Notes under the pieces: model-generated
Database searches by the model: none
Seen by the model: the letters and a program-made list of their open reading frames with translations, nothing else
Told to the model about the DNA's origin: nothing
Assembly: GCF_023221595.1 (NCBI RefSeq)
Contig: NZ_CP096563.1
Coordinates: 3,268,501-3,332,500, forward strand
Direction of reading: 5' to 3'
Length of the DNA: 64,000 bases
Source of the DNA: Rhodococcus qingshengii JCM 15477
Lineage (GTDB): Bacteria > Actinomycetota > Actinomycetes > Mycobacteriales > Mycobacteriaceae
In this document: in pieces, positions 36,208 to 48,765 of the stretch
How the letters are laid out: every line of letters starts with the position of its first letter
Numbering within the stretch: the stretch's first letter is position 1
Translations under genes and position numbers: made by a program

Positions 36208-37458
36208 ATGACTGGAACCTCGCCCGCCCGAGAACTCGACATCATCGTCTACGGAGCGAGCGGCTTCGTCGGTAAGCTACTCGCCGACTACCTCGTCAAA
36301 CATGCTCCCGAAGGCACAAAAATCGGCCTCGGTGGCCGCTCCCTCGAGAAGTTGGCAGCCACTCGCGCCGATCTGGGTACCGCCGCGGCCGATCTCCCCC
36401 TGATCATTGCCGACGCCGACGACGCCACCGCATTGAAGGCGCTCGCCCAGCGAAGCCGGGTCGTCGCCACCACGGTCGGCCCGTATGCCAAGTACGGCCA
36501 CGCCCTCGTTCACGAATGCGCCTCCGCCGGAACTCATTACGTCGACCTCACCGGTGAGGTGCTGTTCCACCGCGAGAGCATCGACGCCAACCATGAGCTG
36601 GCGGTCTCGACCGGCGCAAAGATCGTCCATTCCTGCGGATTCGATTCCATCCCTTCCGATCTCGGAGTTCACGTCCTCCACGAGAAGGTCACTGCCGACG
36701 GCGCCGGTGAGCTCACCGACACAACGCTGGTGGTCACGGCGCTGCGCGGCGGCGTGAGCGGTGGCACGATCGATTCGCTTCGCAATCAGATCGACGTGTC
36801 GAAAGACGATGCGCGCCTGCGGAAACTCGCGGCCTCGCCGTACTCGCTGAGCCCCGATCGTGACCGGGAGCCTGACCTCGGACGACAGAGCGACGTGAGC
36901 GTGGTCGACGGCAAGAAGATCGATCCTTCACTGAAGGGGTGGAAGGCACCGTTCGTGATGGCGTCGTACAACACACGAGTCGTCCGTCGCAGCAATGCGC
37001 TCCGAGAGTGGGCGTACGGCAAGAAGTTCAAGTACAGCGAGGTGATGAGCGTCGGCTCATCGGTGGTGTCACCGGTGATTGCGGGCGGCGTGGCGGTCGG
37101 CCTCGGCGCGCTGGTCGCCGGACTCGCTCTACCTCCGACACGTTTCCTTCTCGACAAGGTATTGCCGGCTCCCGGTGAAGGTCCGAGCGAGAGCACCCAG
37201 AAGAAGGGCCACTTCACGCTCGACGTGTTCACCACGACCACGACCGGCGCCCGATACACATCACGAGTGAAGGCGAAGGGCGACCCGGGATACAGCGCGA
37301 CGGCGGTAATGCTCGGCGAATCTGCGTTGTCGTTGGCGAAGGACCAAAAGGCTCTTCCCCCGGCCACCGGCGTTTTGACTCCAGCGACAGCGCTCGGCGA
37401 CGTCCTGGTCGAGCGTCTACGCGCGGCTGGTTTCGAGATTTCCGCGCGCAAACTCTAG
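36208..37458 (+). CDS. Saccharopine dehydrogenase-like / trans-acting enoyl reductase family protein
   Basis: A 416-residue NAD(P)-binding protein. The N-terminal Rossmann motif is DIIVYGASGFVGKLLADYL (10-28), with YVDLTGEVLFHRESID and HSCGFDSIPSDLGVH following, typical of the mycobacterial enoyl-reductase/saccharopine dehydrogenase-like group. A hydrophobic segment near 290 (SPVIAGGVAVGLGALVAGLA) could be a membrane anchor. The related M. tuberculosis proteins act on polyketide lipids or are unassigned; the substrate here is unknown. The ATG at 36208 lies 44 bases after the USP stop. Confidence 0.82.
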   Translation: MTGTSPARELDIIVYGASGFVGKLLADYLVKHAPEGTKIGLGGRSLEKLAATRADLGTAAADLPLIIADADDATALKALAQRSRVVATTVGPYAKYGHALVHECASAGTHYVDLTGEVLFHRESIDANHELAVSTGAKIVHSCGFDSIPSDLGVHVLHEKVTADGAGELTDTTLVVTALRGGVSGGTIDSLRNQIDVSKDDARLRKLAASPYSLSPDRDREPDLGRQSDVSVVDGKKIDPSLKGWKAPFVMASYNTRVVRRSNALREWAYGKKFKYSEVMSVGSSVVSPVIAGGVAVGLGALVAGLALPPTRFLLDKVLPAPGEGPSESTQKKGHFTLDVFTTTTTGARYTSRVKAKGDPGYSATAVMLGESALSLAKDQKALPPATGVLTPATALGDVLVERLRAAGFEISARKL

Positions 37459-37610
37459 ACAGAACGAATTTCACTTGATCGTTTCAGCTCTTCGCGCCCG
37501 ATTATCGCAGCTCAGGGCGCGGACAGCGGTGGGAATACTCCCAGGTAACATTGATGTTGGTTCATGGCATCCATATGTGATGCTCCGCTTTCGGAAAAGT
37601 GAGGCTATTC

Positions 37611-39794
37611 ATGACTGAGCGCGTTCAGGTCGGCAGTCTTCAGGTTGCCAAGGTTCTCTACGACTTCGTGGTCGAGGAGGCTCTTCCCGGCACCGGTGTA
37701 GACGCCGAAACGTTCTGGGCCGGCGCCGACAAGGTCATCACCGAGCTCGCACCGAAGAACCGCGACTTGCTTGCCAAGCGTGACGATCTGCAGGCTCAGA
37801 TCGATCAGTGGCATCGCGATCACGCCGGCGCTCCCATCGACGCCGCCGCGTACAAGGCGTTCCTGCAGGAAATCGGCTACCTCCTGCCGACGCCTGCCGA
37901 GTTCTCGGTCACCACCGCGAACGTCGACACCGAGATCACCTCGACGGCCGGCCCGCAGTTGGTCGTGCCGATCCTCAACGCGCGCTTCGCTCTCAACGCG
38001 TCCAACGCCCGCTGGGGTTCGTTGTACGACGCGCTGTACGGCACCAACGCCATCTCCGAGGAGAACGGCGCCGAGAAGGGTTCCGGCTACAACAAGGTCC
38101 GCGGCGACAAGGTCATCGCCTGGGCGCGTGAATTCCTCGATGCGGCAGCACCTCTCGCGTCGGGATCGCATGCAGATTCAACCAAGTACGTTGTCGACGG
38201 CAGTGAACTGAAGATCACGTTGGCAGACGGTACTGTCACCACGCTCGCCCAGCCGGAGAAGTTCGTCGGCTACCTCGGCGAGAAGGACGCACCGACGAGC
38301 ATCCTGCTGCTGAACAACGGATTGCACGCCGAGATCCAGATCGACGCCTCGTCCCCGATCGGCAGCACCGACGCCGCCGGCGTCAAGGACGTCGTTCTCG
38401 AATCCGCCGTCACCACGATCATGGACTTCGAGGACTCGGTCGCCGCTGTCGACGCCGACGACAAGGTTGTCGGCTACCGAAACTGGTTGGGTCTCAACCG
38501 CGGTGACTTGTCCGAGGAGATCAAGAAGGGCGCCAAGTCCTTCACCCGCACGCTCAACGGCGACCGTAAGTACACCGCAGTCGACGGCAGCGAACTCAGC
38601 CTGCACGGTCGTTCGCTCCTGTTCGTCCGCAACGTCGGTCACCTCATGACCAACCCCGCGATCCTCGACGCCGACGGCAACGAGGTCCCCGAGGGCATCC
38701 TCGACGCCTTGATCACCAGTGCCTGTGCAGTGCACGGCCTCTCGATCAGTGACGCCAACGGACCGCTCGACAACAGCCGCACCGGCTCGATCTACATCGT
38801 CAAGCCCAAGCAGCACGGTCCCGAGGAAGTTGCCTTCACCACCGAACTGTTCGGCCGTGTCGAGCAGGTCCTCGGGCTTCCGGAGAACACGCTCAAGGTC
38901 GGCATCATGGACGAGGAGCGTCGTACGACGGTCAACCTCGCCGCCTGCATCAAGGAAGCCGTCGACCGCGTCGTGTTCATCAACACCGGCTTCCTCGACC
39001 GCACCGGCGACGAGATCCACACCTCCATGGAAGCCGGCGCGATGGTGCGCAAGGCCGAGATGAAGAAGCAGAAGTGGATCGGTGCGTACGAGGACTGGAA
39101 CGTCGACACCGGACTGGCCTGCGGCCTGCAGGGCAAGGCGCAGATCGGCAAGGGCATGTGGGCCATGACCGAGCTGATGGCAGACATGCTCGAGCAGAAG
39201 ATCGGTCACCCCAAGGCCGGCGCCAACACCGCATGGGTACCTTCGCCGACCGGCGCAACGCTGCACGCGACGCACTACCACCGCGTCGACGTATTCGCAG
39301 TTCAGGACAGCCTGAAGGGCAAGCCTCGCGCGAGCGTCGACGACATCCTGACCATCCCGCTCGCTCCCAGCACCGACTGGACGGACGCGGAGAAGAAGGA
39401 AGAGCTCGACAACAACTGCCAGTCCATCCTCGGCTACGTGGTCCGTTGGATCGACGCGGGCGTCGGCTGCTCCAAGGTTCCCGACATCCACGATGTCGCG
39501 CTCATGGAGGATCGCGCCACGCTGCGCATCTCGAGCCAGCTGCTCGCCAACTGGCTGCGTCACGGCATCGTCAGCGAGAGCGACGTTGTCAGCGCACTCG
39601 AGCGCATGGCCCCGGTTGTCGACCGTCAGAACGAGGGCGACGCCGAGTACCGCAACATGGCACCTGATTTCGATTCCAACATCGCGTTCCAGGCTGCCAA
39701 GGAACTCATCCTCGAAGGCGCGAAGCAGCCCAGCGGATACACGGAGCCGATCCTGCATCGCCGCCGCCGCGAGTACAAGGCCGCCAACGCCTGA
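37611..39794 (+). CDS. glcB: Malate synthase G
   Basis: Condenses glyoxylate with acetyl-CoA in the glyoxylate shunt. It has 727 residues, the usual G-isoform length. Visible parts are [48 protein letters not shown] (Mg-binding Glu), and the C-terminal plug with [20 protein letters not shown] and [16 protein letters not shown] sequence. GTGAGG precedes the ATG at 37611 by five bases. It has its own 152-base upstream region and a hairpin downstream, so it is probably monocistronic. Confidence 0.97.
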   Translation: MTERVQVGSLQVAKVLYDFVVEEALPGTGVDAETFWAGADKVITELAPKNRDLLAKRDDLQAQIDQWHRDHAGAPIDAAAYKAFLQEIGYLLPTPAEFSVTTANVDTEITSTAGPQLVVPILNARFALNASNARWGSLYDALYGTNAISEENGAEKGSGYNKVRGDKVIAWAREFLDAAAPLASGSHADSTKYVVDGSELKITLADGTVTTLAQPEKFVGYLGEKDAPTSILLLNNGLHAEIQIDASSPIGSTDAAGVKDVVLESAVTTIMDFEDSVAAVDADDKVVGYRNWLGLNRGDLSEEIKKGAKSFTRTLNGDRKYTAVDGSELSLHGRSLLFVRNVGHLMTNPAILDADGNEVPEGILDALITSACAVHGLSISDANGPLDNSRTGSIYIVKPKQHGPEEVAFTTELFGRVEQVLGLPENTLKVGIMDEERRTTVNLAACIKEAVDRVVFINTGFLDRTGDEIHTSMEAGAMVRKAEMKKQKWIGAYEDWNVDTGLACGLQGKAQIGKGMWAMTELMADMLEQKIGHPKAGANTAWVPSPTGATLHATHYHRVDVFAVQDSLKGKPRASVDDILTIPLAPSTDWTDAEKKEELDNNCQSILGYVVRWIDAGVGCSKVPDIHDVALMEDRATLRISSQLLANWLRHGIVSESDVVSALERMAPVVDRQNEGDAEYRNMAPDFDSNIAFQAAKELILEGAKQPSGYTEPILHRRRREYKAANA

Positions 39795-39825
39795 TTTCAC
39801 CTTCTTCGAACTCGAAGCTGAACCC

Positions 39826-39863
39826 GAACAGCCTCGGCACCGCTCCCGGTGTCGAGGCTGTTC
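39826..39863 (+). terminator. Hairpin after glcB, probable terminator
   Basis: GAACAGCCTCGGCACCG and its complement (one G-T pair) form a 17-base-pair stem around CTCC. No T-run follows, which is common in high-GC actinobacteria. It is 32 bases after the glcB stop. Confidence 0.6.
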
Positions 39864-39953
39864 GCGTAGGCCCCGAAGTTTCGTCACTAGACTGGCCGAG
39901 GACACAGTCCGTTCAACAGACATTCTTCGAGTGACCAAGGTAGGGCAAGGTAC

Positions 39954-41648
39954 GTGGGCGAACATCGCGGCGGGTCAGGCGCCAGAGGTATCAGTAAGGG
40001 GCCGATTCTCGTCGTCGTGCTGATCGTCTTGATCGTGGCAGGCTTCTTCGGATGGAAGGCCCTCAGCAACCGGATCGACCATCAGGGACAGCAGGCAGCC
40101 GGTACGTGCGTCGAGGGCAACAAGACACTCGACGTCACCGCGGATCCGTCCATAGCCCCACAGGTCGAGGAACTGGCGAAGCGGTACACCCAGACCTCGC
40201 CGGTGGTGCGTGATCACTGCATCGCCGTCGTGGTGCACGGTGCGCCGTCCGCGTCGGTCTCGACGGCACTCGAAGCCGGTCCGGCGGCCCCCTGGGACGA
40301 CGCAGCATTGGGACCGCGTCCCTCCCTGTGGATCCCGACGAGTTCGTTCGAACTCGCGCCACTGTCGGGCAAGGCCGTGATCAACGGTGATCCTCGCTCG
40401 CTCGCGAGTTCCCCGATCGTTCTGGCAGCCGGTCCCGAGACCGCGGCAGCATTGGCCGGCGCAGCATCGAGTTGGAAGTCTTTGCCTTCCGATCTGACGG
40501 TCGCCCTGCCGGTCGGAAGTACCGAAACCTCGATGGCTGCACAGGCGATCGCTGCCGACGTCGCCGATGCGGGTGCCGGTCCGGTCACGACGGATCAGGC
40601 GAAGTCCGCTCAGGTCAACGCTGCGCTCAGTGCACGGGCGTTGCAGTTCCAATCCTTGCCGACTCCCCCCTCGTCCACCGCCGAAGCCCTCGGAGCACTG
40701 AGCGCCGGAACACCGGATTCGGTGAAAGCCGTTCCGGCCACGGAACAGTCGATAGCGCAGAGCGCGAACGCGGCGATGACGACGTACTCCCCCGCCGGCG
40801 CAACGCCAGTCGCGGACTATCCGGCGGTCATCGTCTCGGGCAGCGGGATCGACGAAACCGCGTCGCGCGCAGCGGCACAGTTTGCCGATTTCATGCGTGA
40901 GCCGAATCAGTCACAGTTGTTCGTCGGCGCCGGTTTCCGGGTCGAGGGCCAAGACCTTCCCGATCTCGGGGCGGTGTCCCCGGCCAAGATCTCGTCCACG
41001 TTGAAACCGGCTTCGGCGGAGACCGCAGCGGCGCTCGGTGACATAGTCGCCAACCCGGTCTCGCCGCGTAGTGCCACCATCCTGATGGACACGTCGGCGT
41101 CGATGGGTACCGACGACGGTGGCACTACCCGCTTGGCGAACGTTGCCTCGGCGGTGAATACCCAATTGGGTCGCAGCCCTGACGCTTCGGACATCGGCCT
41201 TCGCGAGTTCAGCACGGGCACCGACGGAAAACCGTCCGAGCGCATCCTGGTTCCGGGCGGTTCACTGTCCGAGCCTAATCGGCGTGCCACGATCACCGAT
41301 TTCCTCAACGGGCTTCGGGCCGGCGGAAAGACCTCCAAATACCCGGCGCTTGCCAGCTCCTACAAAGCCGCCGTGGACGGTTTCGACGCGGGGCGAGTCA
41401 ACTCGGTGCTGCTGATCACCTCGAGTACGCCTGACGAATCCACCACGACGCGAGCCGAACTGCTCAGCGCGATCGCCGCTGCGGGCAATCCGTCGCGTCC
41501 GGTACAGGTCGACGTGATCGTCGTCGGTGCGGGCGACGACGTCTCCACACTCCAAGACGTCTCGGATCGGACGGGCGGCACATTGGTTCGGGTCGATTCG
41601 ACGTCCGACCCCGCTCTCGCGGCCGCAGTGACCAAGATGCTGTCCTGA
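39954..41648 (+). CDS. Membrane-anchored vWA-domain protein with substrate-binding-like region
   Basis: A 564-residue protein anchored by one N-terminal helix (ILVVVLIVLIVAGFFGWKAL, ~20-39), the rest outside. Residues ~50-350 resemble an ABC binding-protein fold (TADPSIAPQVEELAKRYTQT, later VADYPAVIVSGSGIDE). From ~370 comes a von Willebrand A domain with a perfect MIDAS DTSAS at 379-383, and VNSVLLITSSTPDES. The start is GTG at 39954. Its TGA overlaps the next gene's ATG. Such proteins bind partners through a metal ion; the partner is unknown. There is no signal cleavage site; the N-terminus is cytosolic. Confidence 0.8.
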   Translation: MGEHRGGSGARGISKGPILVVVLIVLIVAGFFGWKALSNRIDHQGQQAAGTCVEGNKTLDVTADPSIAPQVEELAKRYTQTSPVVRDHCIAVVVHGAPSASVSTALEAGPAAPWDDAALGPRPSLWIPTSSFELAPLSGKAVINGDPRSLASSPIVLAAGPETAAALAGAASSWKSLPSDLTVALPVGSTETSMAAQAIAADVADAGAGPVTTDQAKSAQVNAALSARALQFQSLPTPPSSTAEALGALSAGTPDSVKAVPATEQSIAQSANAAMTTYSPAGATPVADYPAVIVSGSGIDETASRAAAQFADFMREPNQSQLFVGAGFRVEGQDLPDLGAVSPAKISSTLKPASAETAAALGDIVANPVSPRSATILMDTSASMGTDDGGTTRLANVASAVNTQLGRSPDASDIGLREFSTGTDGKPSERILVPGGSLSEPNRRATITDFLNGLRAGGKTSKYPALASSYKAAVDGFDAGRVNSVLLITSSTPDESTTTRAELLSAIAAAGNPSRPVQVDVIVVGAGDDVSTLQDVSDRTGGTLVRVDSTSDPALAAAVTKMLS

Positions 41649-42796
41649 TGGGGCGCGTCGCGGTTTTTGCAGTCCTTCTCGCCCTTCTGACCTGGTTCCT
41701 GCATCGCCGACTCGCTCGCGCCACCGGCATCCCGAGGCGATGGGCTCGTCTCGCCGACACTGCGCTTGTCGTCTTGGCGGTCTCGACGCTCATCGGGGTC
41801 GGCAGCGGCGAAGTCTTTCCGACATCGTGGGCGCGACCGATCGGATTTGTCGGATGGGTCTGGCTGGCTTCGTGGCTGTATCTGATTCCCGGACTGCTCG
41901 TGATCGGCCTGTTCGCCGGGATCGGTCGACTACGTGCACGCCACACGGATACCACGACCGAAGTCGACCCAGCCAAGCGTCGTACGTTGCAGTTGGCTAC
42001 GGCAGCAGTCACTCTCGCGGCGATCGGCACCGCCGGCTACGGCGTCTACGAGGCGTCGGGCCCCAAGATTTCCCGCGTCCGCGTGCCGCTCGCTCGCCTA
42101 CCTGAGGGCTTCAACGGATACCGGATCGCCTTGATCACCGACCTGCACGTGGGACCGGCCCGCGGGGTCGACTTCACCCGCAAGGTGGTCGATATCGTGA
42201 ACTCGCAGAATGTCGATCTGATCGCGATCGGCGGCGACCTCGTGGACGGAACCGTCGCGAAAGTTGCTCCCGATCTTGCTCCGCTCGCCGATCTTCGGGC
42301 GCCCGACGGAATCTTCGGAGTCAGCGGAAACCACGAGTTCTACGCCGACGACGGCGGCAAATGGCTCGACGTGTGGGAGACATTGGGGATCACCACACTT
42401 CGCAACAGCCGCACCTCGATCCAGCATGGCGGCGATACCATCGACATCGTGGGCATCCACGACTACACGTCGCCGGCCCCGTACGAGCCGAACCTGACTG
42501 CCGCGCTCGCAGGTCGCGATCCGAATACTTTCGCCTTGCTTCTCGCGCACGAACCGCGTCAAGCGATCGAGGCATCCGAGATGGGTATCGATCTGCAACT
42601 GTCCGGGCACACTCACGGCGGTCAGATGTGGCCGCTGCGGTATCTCGTTCCGCTGCAGCAGCCTTCGGTGCAAGGCTTGGACAGGGTCGGAAACACAGTG
42701 CTGTACACGACGCGTGGCGCCGGGGCTTGGGGTCCGCCGGTACGCGTCGGCGCCCCGCCGGAGATCACTGTTCTCGAACTCGTACACGAGAGGTGA
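41648..42796 (+). CDS. Membrane-anchored metallophosphoesterase
   Basis: A 382-residue calcineurin-like phosphoesterase. The first ~130 residues hold about four helices (VAVFAVLLALLTWFL first, then LADTALVVLAVSTLIGVGSG, PGLLVIGLFAGIGRL and TAAVTLAAIGTAGYGVYEA). The catalytic domain then has DLHVGPARG, GGDLVDG, GNHEFY and SGHTHGGQMWPL, the full metal-binding set. The domain is likely outside the membrane, as in YkuE/YaeI types acting on lipid or nucleotide diphosphates. The ATG overlaps the vWA stop (TGATG), so the two are coupled. Confidence 0.88.
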   Translation: MGRVAVFAVLLALLTWFLHRRLARATGIPRRWARLADTALVVLAVSTLIGVGSGEVFPTSWARPIGFVGWVWLASWLYLIPGLLVIGLFAGIGRLRARHTDTTTEVDPAKRRTLQLATAAVTLAAIGTAGYGVYEASGPKISRVRVPLARLPEGFNGYRIALITDLHVGPARGVDFTRKVVDIVNSQNVDLIAIGGDLVDGTVAKVAPDLAPLADLRAPDGIFGVSGNHEFYADDGGKWLDVWETLGITTLRNSRTSIQHGGDTIDIVGIHDYTSPAPYEPNLTAALAGRDPNTFALLLAHEPRQAIEASEMGIDLQLSGHTHGGQMWPLRYLVPLQQPSVQGLDRVGNTVLYTTRGAGAWGPPVRVGAPPEITVLELVHER

Positions 42797-42818
42797 TGAT
42801 CTCCGGCGGGCACACGCC

Positions 42819-45677
<2,859 letters not shown>

Positions 45678-45731
45678 GACAACTCCCAGACAGATCGGAG
45701 GATCAGGACACACACCGAACTGCGGTGTGTT

Positions 45732-45997
45732 CCTCCCCCTCTGTCGCATGCTCGATTCCCGAGCGCCTGAGAGATTCGGTAGTGATCCGCCGAAGGCGGA
45801 AGCCACAGCCTTTCCCCGTCGGCGGGTGGGTTGTCCCACCGCTTTCCAGAGGCGTCGGAGCCCGTACGGTCCTTGGTGCCTGAGAGATTGACGGGGAGGT
45901 ATTGCTCCTTCGGCGCCCTGATCCCGCTCACGACTGACCTTTGAGACAAAGACTGAAACAAAGACAAGTTCGGTGAATCGGTATCCGAGGCTCTCCC
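45732..45997 (-). promoter_or_regulatory. Tandem glycine riboswitch upstream of gcvP
   Basis: On the minus strand two aptamers are visible. Aptamer I starts GGGAGAG at 45997, with CGCCGAAGGAGCAA, AATCTCTCAGGCACC and CTCTGGAAAGC. Aptamer II has CGCCGACGGGGAAAGG, GAATCTCTCAGGCGC and GACAGAGGGGGAGG. Glycine binding to tandem aptamers normally switches gcv genes on. A hairpin (45706-45733) lies between aptamer II and the gcvP ribosome-binding site and may be the expression platform. About 80 bases separate the GGGAGAG from CGCCGAAGGAGCAA, longer than usual. The boundaries are approximate. Confidence 0.93.
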
Positions 45998-46079
45998 GTA
46001 CGCCGGCGACGCAGGCCCAGTCTAGTTGACCGAAACGCCTACCTGCACCGTGGCATCCTCCAAAGAGATGTGACGTACG

Positions 46080-46694
46080 TTATCCGGTTTTGCGGCTGGC
46101 GCGATTCTTGCGTCGCGAAGCCAACTCGTCTTCCGGGTTGGGATCACTTTCGCCGCCGTCGGCCCGCTCGGCGGGGAAGTCGGCGATCGTTCCGGTGAGT
46201 TCACGCATCGCGCCACTGACTGCGATGCCGAATACGCCCTGCCCACCCTGGAGGAGGTCGACGACCTCTTCGGGGGACGTGCATTCGTACACGGTGGTGC
46301 CGTCGGAGAACAGAGTGATGTTGGCAAGATCGCGGACGCCACGCTTACGGAGGTGATCGACGGCAACGCGGATGTTCTGCAGTGAGATGCCGGTATCGAG
46401 CAGACGCTTCACGATCTTCAGAACGAGAATGTCCTTGAAGGAGTACAGACGTTGGCTTCCGGATCCGGCAGCGCCACGGATCGACGGAACAACCAACGAC
46501 GTCCGTGCCCAGTAGTCGAGTTGGCGGTACGTGATCCCGGCGATCTGGCACGCACTGGGTACTCGATATCCGACGAGGTCGTCGGGGATGGAATCGTCCG
46601 GGAACAAGCCCGGCTGCAGCTCTTCGGAAGACATTTCTGCAGTCGCGGCACTACCGGCTATGCCCGTCCCGCGCTCATTCGACTGTTCTTCCAC
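46080..46694 (-). CDS. MerR-family regulator (Rv1830-like)
   Basis: A 204-residue winged-helix protein. The first ~40 residues are polar. The DNA-binding domain follows (GYRVPSACQIAGITYRQLDY, then WARTSLVVPSI with RLYSFKDILVLKIVKRLLDT) and a short C-terminal effector-like half with TTVYECTSPEEVVDLLQGG, ending in a basic tail. The start is ATG at 46692-46694. From memory it matches M. tuberculosis Rv1830, which lies between the bifunctional nuclease and gcvB as here. The 272-base gap upstream holds a MerR-type dyad (46914-46938). Regulatory target unknown. Confidence 0.82.
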   Translation of the reverse strand: MEEQSNERGTGIAGSAATAEMSSEELQPGLFPDDSIPDDLVGYRVPSACQIAGITYRQLDYWARTSLVVPSIRGAAGSGSQRLYSFKDILVLKIVKRLLDTGISLQNIRVAVDHLRKRGVRDLANITLFSDGTTVYECTSPEEVVDLLQGGQGVFGIAVSGAMRELTGTIADFPAERADGGESDPNPEDELASRRKNRASRKTG

Positions 46695-46913
46695 TGCCGT
46701 CTCCCTCTCGCTTCGCCATCATGTAACCAACCTGTGCTATCAGCAGTCACGAGAATCCCGTGCCGACCGAACTTTCAGATGTGAATCCAAGGCAGGTAAT
46801 TCCATGAGTGGACTTACCCAGAGTACGCCTCGATCGACAAGGCGAGAAGATCTCCACCGCACGCAACGGTAAGTCCAGGAGGGTGCATGGTCAACGCAAC
46901 ACGCCGACCGAGA

Positions 46914-46938
46914 CTCAACCTCTACTTGAGAGTTGAAG
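46914..46938. promoter_or_regulatory. Possible MerR-type operator
   Basis: Imperfect dyad of a left half CAACCTCT and right half AGAGTTG around ACTTG, in the style of MerR operators. It lies in the otherwise featureless 272-base gap between the bifunctional nuclease and merR genes. Either the adjacent MerR protein or FtsR could bind. Weak call. Confidence 0.35.
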
Positions 46939-46966
46939 ACTAAAGTCCGCAACCAGTCAATTCAGG

Positions 46967-47440
46967 CTAACCATCAGTGGCTTTGAAATCGTCCGGCGAG
47001 ATGGTGTCGAGGAATTCCTTGAACTTCTCGACCTCGTCTTCGCGCTCGTCGGGAATGACCAGACCGGCCTCGGCGAGAACAGCCTCCGACGCGAAGATCG
47101 GAACGCCGATGCGCAGGGCCAATGCAATCGAGTCCGACGGACGTGCCGAGACAGTGGTTTGCTCGTCGAAGACGAGATCCGCGTAGAAAGTGCCCTCTTG
47201 CAGGTCCACGATCCGAACTTCCTTGAGGCTCCGACCGAAAGATTCGATCAAGATCTTGATCAGGTCGTGAGTCAGCGGCCGCGCCGGCTCGACTCCCTGT
47301 TGTTCGAGAACAATCGCGGTAGCTTCGGTTTGCCCGATCCAGATCGGCAGGTACCGATCGCCGTCGGACTCTCGCAGCAACAGGACCGGCTGATTCTGAG
47401 GCTGCTCGACACGAACTCCGATCACACGCATTTCGCCCAT
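46967..47440 (-). CDS. Bifunctional nuclease family protein (DUF151)
   Basis: A 157-residue DUF151 protein, Rv1829-like. It begins MGEMRVIGVRVEQPQNQPVL and has LPIWIGQTEATAIVLEQQG, FYADLVFDEQTTVSARPSDS and a C-terminal EVEKFKEFLDTISPDDFKA. The plant and bacterial relatives are reported to cut RNA and DNA, but evidence is thin. ATG at 47438-47440 is chosen because GGAGG lies just upstream and the M. tuberculosis protein starts the same way; a TTG 15 bases upstream is in frame. It lies 93 bases after ftsR on the same strand. Confidence 0.87.
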   Translation of the reverse strand: MGEMRVIGVRVEQPQNQPVLLLRESDGDRYLPIWIGQTEATAIVLEQQGVEPARPLTHDLIKILIESFGRSLKEVRIVDLQEGTFYADLVFDEQTTVSARPSDSIALALRIGVPIFASEAVLAEAGLVIPDEREDEVEKFKEFLDTISPDDFKATDG

Positions 47441-47533
47441 CGAGCTTGCCTCCAACCTGACGTGATCCAGCCGACCGACTCCGATGCGGTCGTACTGAAA
47501 TTCTATTCGAGTGTGCCCCGCTGATCGAGGAAC

Positions 47534-48271
47534 TCAGCGATCGAGACTTCCCCGAACTGCCGATTTGACCAGACACGTGTGCAAAGTCAGTGACAGAGCG
47601 GCCAGCTCCCGCACCATTTCCTCGGCACGATCACGTGCTCCGGCGTCACGACCCTTGGCAACCGGTCCGGCGATCTGAGTCACCAGCCCCGCTTCGCGAT
47701 CAGCAGCCAACTTGAACGCCCGCAGATGGCGAACCTCCAAGCCGTACTCGGACATCGCCTTAGCGGTGCGCGCCAACGTCACGGCATCCTCGTCGAAGAA
47801 GCCCGCCGCGCCGGGAACGACCAAACCGGTGCGGATCAGATCGGTCAGAAACCGATCGTCGATGTCAGCGCGCGCGAGAAGATCCTGACGACCGACTCGA
47901 ACTTCGCGATCGACCCGGAACGCCTCGGGTGAGACATCGCCCGTAGCGATCGACAGGACGCGAGCACGACGTGGCGCAGGAACTTCTGCACTCACCGTCG
48001 CTGCGCCACTGTCGATCGCTTCGAGTTGTTCTTTGATCACTTTGAGCGGCAGGTACTGATCGCGTTGAGCGGTCAGCACGAAGCGAAGACGCTCGCAGTC
48101 CTCGACAGAGAATCTGCGGTATCCCGACGGTGTCCGTTGCGGGCTGATCAAGCCCTCGGACTCGAGGAAACGGATCTTCGAAATCGTCACGTCGGGAAAA
48201 TCGGGACGCAACCGATCCAGCACGGAACCAATCGACATTCCGGGCTGGCTCTGCTGCCGCACTGCCGTCAT
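47534..48271 (-). CDS. ftsR: MerR-family regulator FtsR (Rv1828-like)
   Basis: A 245-residue MerR protein. The winged helix has TISKIRFLESEGLISPQRTPSG and YRRFSVEDCERLRFVL; the DQYLPLKVIKEQLEAID segment follows and the C-terminal half carries FFDEDAVTLARTAKAM. The Corynebacterium orthologue activates ftsZ (knowledge of the family). The ATG overlaps the garA TAA (TAATG), so it is coupled to garA. The M. tuberculosis gene order garA-Rv1828-Rv1829 is kept. Confidence 0.88.
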   Translation of the reverse strand: MTAVRQQSQPGMSIGSVLDRLRPDFPDVTISKIRFLESEGLISPQRTPSGYRRFSVEDCERLRFVLTAQRDQYLPLKVIKEQLEAIDSGAATVSAEVPAPRRARVLSIATGDVSPEAFRVDREVRVGRQDLLARADIDDRFLTDLIRTGLVVPGAAGFFDEDAVTLARTAKAMSEYGLEVRHLRAFKLAADREAGLVTQIAGPVAKGRDAGARDRAEEMVRELAALSLTLHTCLVKSAVRGSLDR

Positions 48272-48765
48272 TAGCTACCCGCACCTGCTGACGACTCGCC
48301 GACCTGCGAACCGCCGGCACGAGGGCCGGTGAGGAACACCAGACGGAACTTGCCGATCTGAACCTCGTCACCATTCGCGAGAACTGCCGAATCGACAGGC
48401 TCACGGTTGACGTAGGTGCCGTTGAGGCTTCCGACGTCGACGACGTGGAAATCTGCATCTTCCTGACGGAACTCGGCGTGACGACGGCTGACGGTCACGT
48501 CGTCCAGGAAGATGTCGCTGTCCGGGTGCCGACCTGCCGACGTCGTCGGCTGATCGAGCAAGAAGCGGGATCCTGCATTCGGTCCCCGCTTGACCACCAG
48601 AAGTGCGGCTCCGGCGGGAAGGCCTTCCACGCCCGAAACCGGCTGCTCGGCGGCCGGTGCTGCAGAGGAGGTGTTGTCGAGCTCATTGAGGAAGTCCGCG
48701 CGGAAAACCGAAGTGGTCTCCGCCGGCGACTCCCCATAGCCCGCGTCGTTACCGTTCTCGCTCAC
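48271..48765 (-). CDS. garA: FHA-domain regulator GarA/OdhI
   Basis: Controls 2-oxoglutarate use by binding 2-oxoglutarate dehydrogenase and glutamate enzymes; phosphorylation by PknB/PknG turns it off (family knowledge). It has 164 residues. The phosphorylation motif ETTSVFRADFL is at 16-26 (Thr17, Thr18). The FHA domain has GRH at 78-80, SRRHAEF at 93-99 and GSLNGTYVN at 112-120, all phosphothreonine-binding residues. The start is GTG at 48763-48765 with a strong AGGAGGAG upstream. A PknB-type kinase is not in the window. Confidence 0.95.
   Translation of the reverse strand: MSENGNDAGYGESPAETTSVFRADFLNELDNTSSAAPAAEQPVSGVEGLPAGAALLVVKRGPNAGSRFLLDQPTTSAGRHPDSDIFLDDVTVSRRHAEFRQEDADFHVVDVGSLNGTYVNREPVDSAVLANGDEVQIGKFRLVFLTGPRAGGSQVGESSAGAGS

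Noticed and set aside
37547..37558. AACATTGATGTT palindrome upstream of glcB as a regulator site
   Set aside because: A short dyad with a two-base centre is expected by chance and no matching regulator motif is recognised.
38178..39965. A 595-codon open frame antisense to glcB
   Set aside because: Mirror image of a strongly biased real gene; the translated residues show no family and run past the glcB stop only because of composition.
45678..45839. Longer gcvP starting at 45839
   Set aside because: That region is the second glycine aptamer; a GTG with a good ribosome-binding site at 45677 gives the normal length.
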